Source of the DNA: Glutinoglossum americanum
Taxonomy: Eukaryota; Ascomycota; Geoglossomycetes; Geoglossales; Geoglossaceae
Length of the DNA: 64,000 bases
Reading direction: 5' to 3'
Assembly: GCA_020080175.1 (NCBI GenBank)
Contig: JAGHQL010000015.1
Coordinates: forward strand, 124,001-188,000
In this document: one piece after another, positions 23,507 through 33,818 of the stretch
How the letters are laid out: each line of letters begins with the position of its first letter
Position numbering within the stretch: position 1 is the stretch's first letter
Notes under the pieces: generated by a model
Told to the model about the DNA's origin: nothing
Seen by the model: the letters and a program-made list of their open reading frames with translations, nothing else
Database searches by the model: none
Position numbers and translations under genes: made by a program

Positions 23507-25490
23507 ATTCCTAGTTTAGGTTGCGGACAGGATCGCAGGTTTTACCGGCGATCCAGAAAATGGGGGGATGTTATGTTGGGGAGGTTTGTGGCAAAAGTTG
23601 TCGAGAAACGAATGTGATTTGCGCGCCCGTCGAGCTGAGATCAAAAGAAAGTAGACGAATGGGATGCCTAAAATCCCTGTGGAAGAAAGTTTTTCGAACT
23701 CTGCCGGGTTGAAGTTGTCCTTGTCCGCTGCCGTTCGTTATTGACACCACAACTCAGTACTGTTGCTGCGCCCGCCACCAGACCCGACGGCGACGATTGA
23801 GAATTCTATTGAGCAGATAGAGCGGATTTTATACTAGTGAGGAACTCCCCCTCTGAAAGCCGAGGGAGCGAGTATCCTCCGATGCGATTTGTATTTGTTG
23901 GAATTGGGAAAGGTGTGAGAGGAGCTTCGCGATAATAGCGAGTATTGCGCTTGTTGCTGTAGATGAAGGCGCGCAACGCGGTTGAAGCTCGAACTCAAAC
24001 GAAAACAACCGGATAAAATGCCGCCAGCAAGGGAGTAGCGAGCGCGGCGATAGGAAGGGATGATCAGCGAACGATTGTCAGTTCCAGGGGATCTTGCTCG
24101 GTGATCACCAGCCAGCGGCGGTCGCGCACGACAGACAGATATCCAGCGTATATGGTGGAAGGAGAAATGAGGGTCTGATGCCAGGTGAGATGTGAACGTG
24201 GGTGGGCTCTAATACCCGGGGATGAATTAAACCGGCGCCAACCGCGGCTAATTGAAAAATACGAGAGACTCCGGTGCTCCCAAGACAGAAAGGGAAGCGG
24301 TGCCCCTCTGTCACCGCTCTCCGCAAGCCGTAGTATCGTTAACCAACTCGGCGTGAGGTGTGTCTGCAAGCGTGTGCAAGTGTGGGTGAGCGAGGCGAGC
24401 TGCCTCCGGCTTGCTGTTAGTCGATGCAGCTCGCAGAGGCGCACTTCTCGCGCCGTGCAGGTCAAAGCCCGTTACGGTCCCGCAACACAGCCAGCGTCCG
24501 CGTCGTGCAAGTCGGTTAAGTGGGCTAAGTGGTCAACCTCGGGGGCCAGCGGCGCCTGTCCCAGCCACTCCCTGCTGTGTTGTGCTGGACGCTGTATCCC
24601 GTATTCCGTATTCAGTAGTATTACTCGCTCGAGCGTTCGGTCGGGACTTGGAACGCGCACCCCTCGGTCCCTCCCGTGGCGAATTTACACGACGATCCTG
24701 TCTCTGATCTTTATGTTCGTTTCAATTTCAATGGCTCGTAGATGCGATCGGCGTATCGCACAGCCATGGCTGCCTTGTATACCCAGCGCCATCCCTGTCG
24801 CATCGCATCAGCTCAGTGTAATTCGGCGAGTGTGTGATAGTCTACGGGCGCCAAAGGACTGGGCAGTGCAACGCGCAAGGTTTGTGCTTTTTTGGAAACT
24901 ATGTGGTCAACTAATGGGCTTGTTAAGGCCTTGGTGCCATGCTGCTCGCAAACCTGCTAATTCGGGGGTTGAAACCTGTTGGCACCTCGATTGACGAATC
25001 AGCAGCGTACCAACCGGGATGGCTTGCGTTACACCTCCAGCCGCCGATGCGTTCCGACCGCTGCAGCCTGTATGGCGCTTCCCTGGTGCAGGGACAGAGG
25101 TGCTGTTGCGTGCTTAGAGCAGGTATCGCGCGGCGGACTCTTTGGGCGACATCGAAGCTGGCGACCGCCACTACAGACCGCCAACAAGCTACCCTCGGGT
25201 ATCGGATCAGCCAGGCAGTCGAGCTAAAGTAGCAAGTCAGCTGCGCTTGATCTTCCTCCCCACACATTCCCTCAAGCATCTAGTAACTTTGCCTGACCTG
25301 CTCTTGGGAGCAAGCGTGCGTAGCGTGCCCACATGACTCGTCCAGTCCAATCCATCGGCAGGATTTCGGAGCAGAAGAAGCATAGGAGGCCGATTGGGAC
25401 CCAATTTTGTTTTGCAGGGAGGCCGACGGGAAGACCCTTTGACCTCTCCCCGACACACCATTCGACAACACCCTCTCCTTCCCTGGCGAT
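23507..25490. promoter_or_regulatory. 2-kb divergent promoter region (fusion gene / MCT1)
   Basis: The start codons of the Zn2Cys6 fusion gene (-) and MCT1 (+) face away from each other across this gap. Several overlapping open frames occur (for example 24185-24994) but they are rich in Cys, Arg and Ser with no domain, so I treat the region as regulatory. I saw no clear TATA box or site array. Confidence 0.4.
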
Positions 25491-26904
25491 ATGAAGCGCC
25501 TTGCGACTAAGCGGCCGATGTCTTGTGGCTCCCGGCAACTGGCAGCTTTATTGGGCCCAGGCCTATGTCTGGCGAGAGGTGGTCTGGGTGCAACTCCAAG
25601 CGTCCAACATCATTTCATCGTCTCTCTATGGCAATGGCAACGGCAATGGCAACAGCAGAACAGGACGCCATCGAGGAGATGGGCTTCCACGGCGCTTCGC
25701 AAGAGGTCACGTACGGCTATCTTCTTTCCTGGTGAGTCAGCAGCGTACATGCATTGACGTTTGATATTACTCCTGCCATGGATATCCCAAAAAAAATAAT
25801 AATTCTGCAGACTGAGCGCTAACGAACTACATAGGCCAGGGCGTCCAGAGAGTCGGGATGACAATTCCCTGGCTTGAGGCTTTCCCCACGACGGCCCGTC
25901 CAATTCTTGAGGAGATTGATCATATACTCCAGTACCCGCTCGCCAGGATTATAGCCGATGGGACGAATGCAGATCTCACGGCGACAGAAAACGCCCAACC
26001 AGCGATCATGGCGACATCAATCATGATATTACGAATTCTGGAAAAGGAATTTGGATTTAATACAACTGACCGGGTCGACTTTACGCTTGGTCATTCGTTG
26101 GGTGAATTCGCAGCTCTCGTTGCCGGGGGCTACTTGCGGAATGAAGATGCTTTGAGGATGGTTCATAAGCGCGCGCAAGCAATGGCTCGGTGCTCCCGTA
26201 GGGCCTGCGAGGAGGGCGGAGGGACCTATGGCATGGTCGCAGTGGTGTGCGAACCGGATCGTCTCGAGCCAATGATCGAGTCCATCCATGAGTTCTTGGG
26301 GCATTCGTCCATCGGCGCGAAGGTGGACTCTAGCGCCGAGGTCCCCACAATCCAGCAGGTGCTGATTGCCAACATCAACTCCAAGAACCAAATTGTCCTC
26401 TCTGGAAGAATCGAGCGTATCAAAACGCTCTTGACTCATCTGAGACAGTTTGCCGGACACGATCCAAGAGCCATCACGTTAAAATCCGAGGTCCCTTTCC
26501 ACTCACCACTGATGAAGCCCGCAGTGAAGGTTATGAGGAGGATGTTGGATGAAAGGTCCGACATGGTGACTTATCCCACCTCAATTCCGTGCGTCTCGAA
26601 CGTGACGGCGCGTGCATATCGCTCTCGCGGCGAACTGAAGGACCTACTCGCGAGATCCTGCGCCGAAACGGTACTATGGGCGGAATCGATACGCTACCTC
26701 GACCAAGAAGAAAAGGTTCGTCGATGGATCGGGATCGGCCCTGGCAAAGTCGGGAGGAACCTGGTTGGGAAAGAGGTCGGTATGAGAGGAAGGGATATCG
26801 TTAAAGGCGGCGGCGTGTGGGGCATCTCGGATCCGAGAGAAATCGAGGATATCATGAGGGCGCTGGAATTGACCGAGCAGGCCGCTGAGGAGGAGGAAGA
26901 GTAA
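25491..26904 (+). CDS. MCT1: Malonyl-CoA:ACP transacylase, mitochondrial (MCT1)
   Basis: Exons 25491-25731 and 25835-26904 (103-bp intron) encode 436 aa. The join restores the family's N-terminal motif FFPGQGVQRVGM. The catalytic Ser is in GHSLGEFAAL, and the catalytic His in VPFHSPLM. The order and spacing match FabD/MCT1 enzymes. It loads malonyl groups on the acyl-carrier protein for mitochondrial type II fatty-acid synthesis, the source of octanoate for lipoate and of the acyl-ACP bound in complex I. The first 75 or so residues are Arg/Gln/Ser-rich with almost no acidic residues, which suits a mitochondrial presequence. The C-terminus ends in a run of Glu. The neighbouring promoter is shared with the Zn2Cys6 fusion gene. 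Confidence 0.95.
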
Positions 26905-28320
26905 AAAAAAACACAAGCGGATTCGTTGGTTCCGCCGACAAAGTCCGGTCTCCGGCCCGGCCCTCGCAACAGACGCACTGATTGAACGATTGTTGCCTTG
27001 TGGCGTCTGCGGCTTGCCCTTTACCTCACCAATGCACTGAACACTTGTTGATTACACACATCTACGTTAACTGCCGGCTTTTGCTTGTGCAGCCAGTTCC
27101 ACACGGGGAAGATTATCCTGCGCATCAAACGATGTTCGCCACTTGGTTGCATTAGAAGTTCTGTGGCTACAATACAAATATACTCAGCTGCCGAGAAGCC
27201 CCCATTCTCGCGGTAGAAATCCCTTTCGCCACGTACGTGCATCGAACGAGCCATGACCAACGGCGCGGGGTAAACACACCCGGAACCCGGGCCTAACCAA
27301 AGCACACTTCAACCATTAGGGCAGGTGAGGTGAGATGGGTGGGTCTCTTTTCAGCCAACATTCTCACCAGTAGTTTTATCCGGACAGGGCGATGCGTCTT
27401 TTAAATTTCTCCCAGCACTCCCGCGAAGGTCTAGCATGGTTTGGTGTTGTCTCGCAAGTTTAAAAAAAAAATTTTTTTTCTTTTCACAAGACAACGTCTC
27501 CCATCTCTCTCCCTCCACCGGGTATACGGCACAGTATTAATGTATGATGTAAAGCTTAAGGCCGATAAGAAATGTCGTCTGAGAAAATAAGTTTCCACGG
27601 GGCACTTCTCGGGCCTGCTTGCCAGCGCCTGTCGAGACGGCGGCGGCGTCTGAAGGCAAACTTGGAATGGGGACTGAAACACGTAGCCATCCTCTTCCAA
27701 CGCCATTCCGCCCCCACCGCCACAGAACCGCTCCAAAAAAGCAAGCCCGTTTAGTCCCAAGTATTTTACACCAAATTCGACGTGTTTACTTTTCCCGGAA
27801 AACGTATCAGAATGCCCAATGTCGGAAATGTGAAAAGCCATGTCCTCTCGATACCAACTCCGTGCCGCGCCCGCCCTCTGGTCTAGATGGTTCAGGCAAG
27901 GGGAAGGTTTTCCTGGACCAAAAACCTAGGATACCCCGACGCCCAGCAACGTTAACCCACTTTTACTTTTTTTTTTCCCTTTCTTTTTCATCCCCGCCTT
28001 TTCGACTAAAAGCCAAACGGAGGGGGAAGAAGGTTAGTTGTTAGTTGAAAGGGACAAAAGGAAAGAAAAAAAGAAAACATTTGCTTTCGAGTAGAGGAGG
28101 AAGAAGCCGCTGCTTGGAACCAACCCAAGCACAAACCCGTTTCTGGGTGGGGAAAGACAACACGAACACGGGCCGACACGGCACCCCGAACGAGCGGCCA
28201 GCCCACCGCCATCGGGCCGATGCTCGCGGTGAAAGCTGCGGGGGCGTCGGCTCGACCGAGTCACCTCCCCTGCCCACAACCCAAAAAGAAAAAAGAAAGA
28301 AAGAAAAAAAAACCCTAACG

Positions 28321-28485
28321 CAACGCACGGGGCAGTCAAAACAAAAACAAAAACAAAAAACAAAACAAACAAAACCGCACGTTTATCGTCGTTCAACCGA
28401 CACACGCACGCACGCACGCACACGCGGCCTGGGGCTGGCACCCCAAAAAAATAAAAAAAAAAATAAAAAAAAAAAAACCGAGGCT
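28321..28485. repeat. A/C-rich simple-sequence block
   Basis: Contains (CAAAAA)n-like runs near 28340-28375, a (CACG)n microsatellite near 28400-28424 and A-runs near 28445-28478. Confidence 0.75.
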
Positions 28486-29435
28486 GAACGCACCACCCGT
28501 GCCGCGAGCCCAGCCCCAGCCCCAGCCCCCAGCCCCCAGCCCCAGTCCGTCCAGCAAATCACCGCCCGCTTCCCGCGCGCGCTCAACCCAGCCCGCAAGC
28601 GGTCAAAGCTCTCCCCTCCCCCCCCCCCGGTACACGGCTTATCGCGCGCATTCGAACAAGAGAAGCGGGGCTGAGGGGTGGTGGTGGTGGGGACACCCGA
28701 CCCGGGTTCCTGGTCCTTGGATTTTTTTTTTTCCTCTTTGTCCGGCTCCCCCCCTCCGTTTTTGGGCGGAAAAAGGTTAAAAGTTTTTTTAGGGGGCGCG
28801 GCCGCGCGGGGGCTGGGGGGTGGTAGTTTTATTTAAGATTTTATTTTTGATTTTTGAATTTTTTTTTGGGGTGTGTGTGTGTGGGTGGGGTGGGGTGGGT
28901 TGGCGCGCGTGAGTTTTTTTTTGCGTGGGGGCCGGGGATTTATTGAAAAAAAAAAAAAAAAATTGAAAATTGAAAATAAAATGAATGAATGAATGGATGT
29001 AAATGAGGGGGGGTTAGGTAGGAGTGGAGATGATGAATAAATGGCCGTGTCGTGCGAGACACGGCGGCATGCCGAGGAAGAAGGAGAGGAAGAGGAAGAG
29101 GAAGAGAGAGTGTGTGTACGTACGTACGTGCTGCAAAACGAATGCACGTGGGGGGAGGCGTCTACCGATACGGTCCAGGATCCTCTTGGCGTAAGCGTGT
29201 AAGCGTGCGGGTTCAGTCGCGCGGGGTTGTTGCTGTTGTCGTCGTCGTCGTAGGATCATGATTTGGTTTGTTTCGTCTGGTTGGTAAGCCCGGGTGATGT
29301 GATGTGTGATGTGACGGGAAATTATCTTTATTTTTATTTCCATTTTATTTTATTTTTTGGGTGGGTGGTTTTTGTCGGGTATTGGTGGGTTCTGTTTTTT
29401 AAAAAAGAAAGGGAGGAGTGGTGATGATGATGGTA

Positions 29436-29477
29436 TTGCTGGTGGTGGTGGTTGTGGTGGTGGTTGTGGTGGTGCTG
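29436..29477. repeat. GTG/GTT microsatellite
   Basis: Interrupted GGT/GTG triplet repeat, imperfect, about 40 bp. The apparent poly-Val frame through it is an artefact of the repeat. Confidence 0.75.
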
Positions 29478-29674
29478 GTTTCTGTGCAGAGGCTTCTAGA
29501 GGAGAAAAGAGGTCACTTCACGTGCATGCGTCGTCTATCAGCGTGTGTGCTGCCGTACACCCCTTTTAGGCAGGTCGTTTGGGGTAGAGAGAGAAAGTCA
29601 CCGCTGACCGACCGACCGACTTGCTCATCCCACGTTTTTTTTTCCCTTCCATACGCCCTCGTCTCGCATTCGCG

Positions 29675-29721
29675 CACGATGCACGATGCACGATGCAAGA
29701 TGCACAATGCACAATGCACGA
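29675..29721. repeat. 7-bp tandem repeat (CACGATG)
   Basis: About six and a half copies: three CACGATG, one CAAGATG, two CACAATG and a partial copy. Confidence 0.8.
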
Positions 29722-30190
29722 CAACAAATAACAACCCCTCTGTTCTTTTTTTCCGTCTGCGGGACGAGGGATGGATAGCCGCCTTGCTTTTTTTCGTTTC
29801 TTTTTCTTTTTTTTTCTTTTTTTTTCTTTCTACTCCTCTGCGACCGAGTTTCCATCGCGGGAGAATTGGGGATTTGAAATGGGGTCGAGGGATTCGTGTG
29901 GCGCTTCTCTCGTGCTGTGCGGATTGGAATGTTGGTTTGACCGGTTCGTTGGCCCGTGGTGGCAGACGAAGCGCGCGGTGGTCGACGTCACGCCGCCTCG
30001 TCAATGCGAAAATGCACAACCCCCTTTTGGCAGGGAAGATTAGGCTCGCGCTGCCCCGTGTCATCCGTCAGCAGCGTTCGGCAGCGTTCGGCAGCGGCAG
30101 ACTCGCATCCTATCCGCCTTTCCCTTTTTGGGACTTTTTCGTTGGGGGTTTCAAGGGCTGGTTGCACCATGGTATGCGCGCCGTTTGAGG

Positions 30191-30270
30191 TGGTGGTGAT
30201 CCTCTCGAGGTGATGGTGATCCTCTCGAGGTGACTGTGATCCTCTCGAGGTGATTGTGATCCTCTCGAGG
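30191..30270. repeat. Four 20-bp tandem repeats, each with the palindrome CCTCTCGAGG
   Basis: Four copies in exact 20-bp register; the last ten bases of each unit, CCTCTCGAGG, are unchanged while the first ten vary at positions 1-5. Degenerate copies continue to about 30,305. The array lies about 290 bp upstream of the His-rich gene start, so it may be a regulatory array. Confidence 0.85.
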
Positions 30271-30561
30271 CGAAGTGATTCGAGGTGATCCTTTCTAGGT
30301 GAGGTGATCGGCGGCCAAGGTCACGGGGGAAGCGTCACCCCCTAGATCCAGAAGGATCTCTCCGTATGCTCTGATGTCATCGTAAACACAGGTTTCCTTG
30401 CTTTCGTGATGGATCAATGCTGGATAAATCTGAGCCTAGAAACCATACTGTAAAACGTGAGAATTAGATCAGATTTACCCGCCGAGGACTTTCAAACGTC
30501 AAAATTAATCCTTTCCAGAGCAACAACAGAACAGAACAGAACAGAACCCAACCCCAACAAC

Positions 30562-30996
30562 ATGCGCCGCACAGCCCACCGCCGCCACCACCACCACCAC
30601 GCACCCCCCACCACCACCGTAGCGACGACGACAACCACAACCCGCCGCCCATCCCTCATGTCCCGCCTCGTCGGCCGCAAGCGACACCACGCGACCGCAG
30701 ACCCCTCCCCCCATCACCATCACGCGAGGGGTGTCTTTTTCCACCGCAGACCGCACCACCACCAGCAACGCCGTCCTAGCCTGGGCGATAAGATCTCCGG
30801 CGCCATGCTCCGACTCAAGGGTTCGCTGACGAGGCGACCCGGCCAGAAGGTAATGTCCACGACTCCCCGCCAGCCGCTGCCGTCCGATTGCGTATCTTGA
30901 GCCGGGGCGAGGGGCTGACGGTGTCGACTCTAGGCGGCGGGAACGAAGAGGATGAGGGGGACGGACGGGAGGGGTGCGAGGAGGGGAGGGTGGTGA
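30562..30996 (+). CDS. Small His/Arg-rich conserved fungal protein
   Basis: Exons 30562-30849 and 30934-30996 (84-bp intron, phase 0) give 116 aa, extremely basic. The N-terminal half has clusters of His and Thr (RRHHHHHAPPTTT; PSPHHHHARG). The C-terminal half carries the block SLGDKISGAMLRLKGSLTRR followed, across the intron, by AAGTKRMRGTDGRGARR. I recognise this C-terminal block as recurring in small ascomycete proteins of unknown function. No signal peptide or membrane segment is present. Possible roles are nucleic-acid or metal binding, both inference from composition. The start is the only ATG before the basic region. The gene sits behind a long repeat-rich upstream region with a 20-bp tandem array. 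Confidence 0.8.
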
Positions 30997-31944
30997 GACT
31001 GCGCGCGCCGAAGCAGCTTCTCGCTTCTCCCTCAATTCCTCCTCCTCCTCCTCCTCCGAGGAAACTTGGGCGTGGGATTGGATGGGCGAGCGGTTAGGCC
31101 GGCGTTTTCGCAACGTGGGATGCAACTTTTTCGGAACTAGGGAGGAAGAGAAAAAAAAAAAAAGAACAAGGATAGACGGGCTTATACAATGTGACCATGT
31201 TTCTTTACAGATGTATTTTTAACCGGGAGGAGTTTTTGCTGCTGCTCGCTGCTTGTTGCTACCATCATCACCACGACTTGGAAATGAATGAATGAATGAA
31301 TGAATGAGAATAGTCGAAACCCCCTGCCCAACCCGAAGGTGTTCTCTCGCCTGTTGCATTGTGGTCAAGGCTGGGGTTTCTCCCTTCGCCGTGCTGCTAC
31401 GGATACCTGGCTCTGCCACTACCGGACGTATCCGTTCCTGCTCGGCTATACCATTCTGCTGGGAGGCTGGCAGGTGATGATGACTTGTCTGCCGTTGTTG
31501 TTTCCTTCGCTGCGCCTCTGCGGATACACCCAATCGCCACCGTCGAGCACGGCTGTCCCTCCTCGGCCAGACGATCTTGTTGGGAGGTTGGTTATGCGGG
31601 GTTTCCTATTGGGGGGCAGGTGGGGTTGGTGCGTGGGCCCTAGGCGCCGCTGTAGGTTGCGATTGCGATTGGGGTGGTATCGGTGACCAGGGTTAGTAGA
31701 AGCCCAGAGGGTGCTGAGGACTCCGGCCGAGCACTGTTTTGCCCTTGTCAGACATGCCCGCTATTTAAATCTTAGATTTTTTCTTTCTTCTATACACTTC
31801 GAAACCACGCTTGCATATGTACCAACAGTCTCTAGCGTGGTTTCGCAACGAACCCCCCCCCTAGAGGGAGAGAAAGATAACAAAAAAGAACAGAGGGGGC
31901 GAGACACGTGTTGTCCCATGTGAAAATAGAATAAAAGGAAATTT
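30997..31944. other. Convergent intergenic region
   Basis: Lies between the stop codons of the His-rich gene (+) and NDUFS7 (-). It contains an A-run near 31150-31163 and a GAAT tetranucleotide repeat at 31284-31307. No gene seen. Confidence 0.45.
31284..31307. repeat. GAAT tetranucleotide microsatellite
   Basis: About six copies of a GAAT/TGAA unit in a 3' flanking position. Confidence 0.75.
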
Positions 31945-33019
31945 TCACTTCCGGTACCACATCCGAGTGATCTTCGTATGCCGCATCTTCTTCTGCAGCT
32001 GGAAGATGCCGTACATAAGCGCCTCAGACGTTGGTGGGCCTACCAGCCGTTAGCTTCTCGAGGAGCGTTTTCGGGAATCCTAAAATGCCCCACTAAGGAA
32101 CTTACATCCGGGCACATATATGTCCACAGGCACAATCCGATCACATCCCCTAGTAACCGAATAGCTATAGTGATAATACCCGCCACCATTTGCACATGAC
32201 CCCATGCTCACCACCCATCTGGGGTCCGGCATCTGATCATAAACCTGCCGTAACGCCGGCGCCATCTTGTTGGTTAGCGTTCCTGCGACGATCATAACAT
32301 CCGATTGGCGAGGCGAGGCGCGGAAGATTATCCCTAGTCGATCTTGGTCATAGCGCGGGGTGGAGAGGTGCATCATTTCGACGGCGCAACAGGCAAGCCC
32401 AAAGGTCATGGGCCAGAGGGAAGATTGACGCGCCCAGTTGGCGACTTGGTCGAGCGTGGTTCTGTAGAGCAGTGCGGAGTCAGCACGGCGTGCATAAAAT
32501 ATGCGTCGTCCTCTATCTTGAGGGATATCGGCATGCTGTGTGATAAATCCCCAAACAGTCTTAATATCACTACATCCCAAAAGGCAGTTGTCATCTCCAA
32601 GCATCGTTGGGTCCAAACATGCAGTCCGATCCGCGGAAATGCCCCGCTACAACCAACTGTCCTCGGGCGTAGATTTGTCCATGCGAAATGAGGGAGATAG
32701 GCGCCAACATACAACGCATATTGTACCGCGCCCTTCTTCCCTTCCTGGCTAGGTAGCGGTACCTCCCTCCTCACCTTCCCCGTTACGCTCAGTGGCGGGC
32801 CGTCTGGTTTTGACAAGGCCGCCTCTGCCGCTGCATTCGATGGAGAGCTTGAAAGAAATGCTGAGGAGCCAGCGGCTCGATATGGGAGGAGTGCCTTTGA
32901 GGGATTTGCTTGAGACGGTATGCGTTAGCTTTCTCAATGGGTGTTTGGATATATCAACTTTGTATTGGGTAGGTACCTCGAAGAGCGAGTAGTGCTCTTG
33001 ATCGGGTGGTGGACAGCAT
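31945..33019 (-). CDS. NDUFS7: Complex I core subunit NDUFS7 (PSST, NuoB-like), mitochondrial
   Basis: Complement of 32977-33019, 32713-32908, 32106-32461 and 31945-32039; 229 aa, all phases consistent. It carries the 4Fe-4S cluster N2, the last electron donor to ubiquinone in NADH dehydrogenase. All cluster Cys motifs are present: the tandem Cys in [22 protein letters not shown], and VPGC, which is completed across the last intron and followed by [15 protein letters not shown]. The first 43-nt exon encodes [14 protein letters not shown], a typical presequence start; the next exon opens after a GCTAAC branch point. The 251-bp second intron is long for this window. The length matches fungal homologues. 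Another complex I gene lies 8 kb away (41148). Confidence 0.96.
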
Positions 33020-33818
33020 TGTGTCGCAATAAAGGAATGCGAGAAGGAAGAGCGGACGTTGTTGGCGGTGGTGGTGATGTCGAAAGTCGAGGTGCCAAGA
33101 CTTGATATCGACCAATCACCATCTACCCGATTCCGATTACTCGGTGAGCAAATAAAAATATTTCATATAGAATTTTGGGACTCTTTTATTATTACAAAAC
33201 ACCATCCTCTTCTTTCTTACATGCGAAAAGGGGAAAGAACAATTGGAAGGGGTCACGGAAACAAGATTCCGACCTGGAACAAAAAGAGGCCGATTGGGTA
33301 TGACTTTCATTTACCTTGTGGAGTACCTCGTTGGATGGTACTTCCAGCCATCCTCCATTATAGCTATTTATGCTAGATCACAACGTAGGCTACCTCCCAC
33401 CACGCTTAAACAAAGTACGAAAACGTTCATCAAAAACCCTATGCTACCTTGGGAATTTAATGTTGGGGAATGCTTTTAGCTGATGCCTTACTGCTTAAAG
33501 GTTATCTATGCATTTAATTTTGGGTGCAAGAATCTCCCGTTTTGTATCAACGTCGTTTCTAGGTATTTGGGTACCGTCTAGGTGACGTGTTTTCTACCGT
33601 CCGTCACATACAAAACAAATAAACTAGCGGTTTTTTTTCCTGACCGCCAGTAAAAGGGGCTACCTGGCTCTTGCTTGGTAGGAATACATGTTCATTGCTA
33701 CGTACTAGAAACGGGGGGGATATCTCTTGAAATCAATGGGATATAAAGAATACATGTAGCGCTCAAAGTTGAGGTGAACCGAAATAAAAGAACTCTGGTT
33801 CTACGGCTGTGGGAATAT
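33020..33818. other. NDUFS7 promoter and 3' region of the next gene
   Basis: AT-rich compared with the flanking genes. Both neighbours are on the minus strand. No gene or repeat seen apart from short T-runs. Confidence 0.4.

Larger units (their letters stand above)
26905..30561. other. 3.7-kb gene-poor, simple-repeat-rich region
   Basis: The first part is the 3' end of MCT1. From about 27,450 to 30,180 the sequence is dominated by homopolymer runs and microsatellites. Composition changes along the strand: A/C-rich near 28,045-28,620, then G/T-rich near 28,680-29,480. Open frames such as 28045-28674 consist of Lys/Gln/Pro runs translated from these repeats and are not believable proteins. The right-hand part is the promoter or a long leader of the His-rich gene at 30562. 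Confidence 0.5.

Noticed and set aside
24185-24994. 269-codon open frame on the plus strand
   Set aside because: Composition is rich in Cys, Arg, Ser and Trp as in random GC-rich translation; no domain, no splice partner, and it overlaps open frames on the other strand in a promoter region.
28045-28674. 209-codon open frame rich in Lys, Gln, Thr and Pro
   Set aside because: Translated from A/C-rich simple repeats; no conserved segment and interrupted homopolymers typical of non-coding spacer.
29418-30188. 256-codon open frame starting with a poly-Val stretch
   Set aside because: The start is a GTG/GTT microsatellite and the rest shows no family features.
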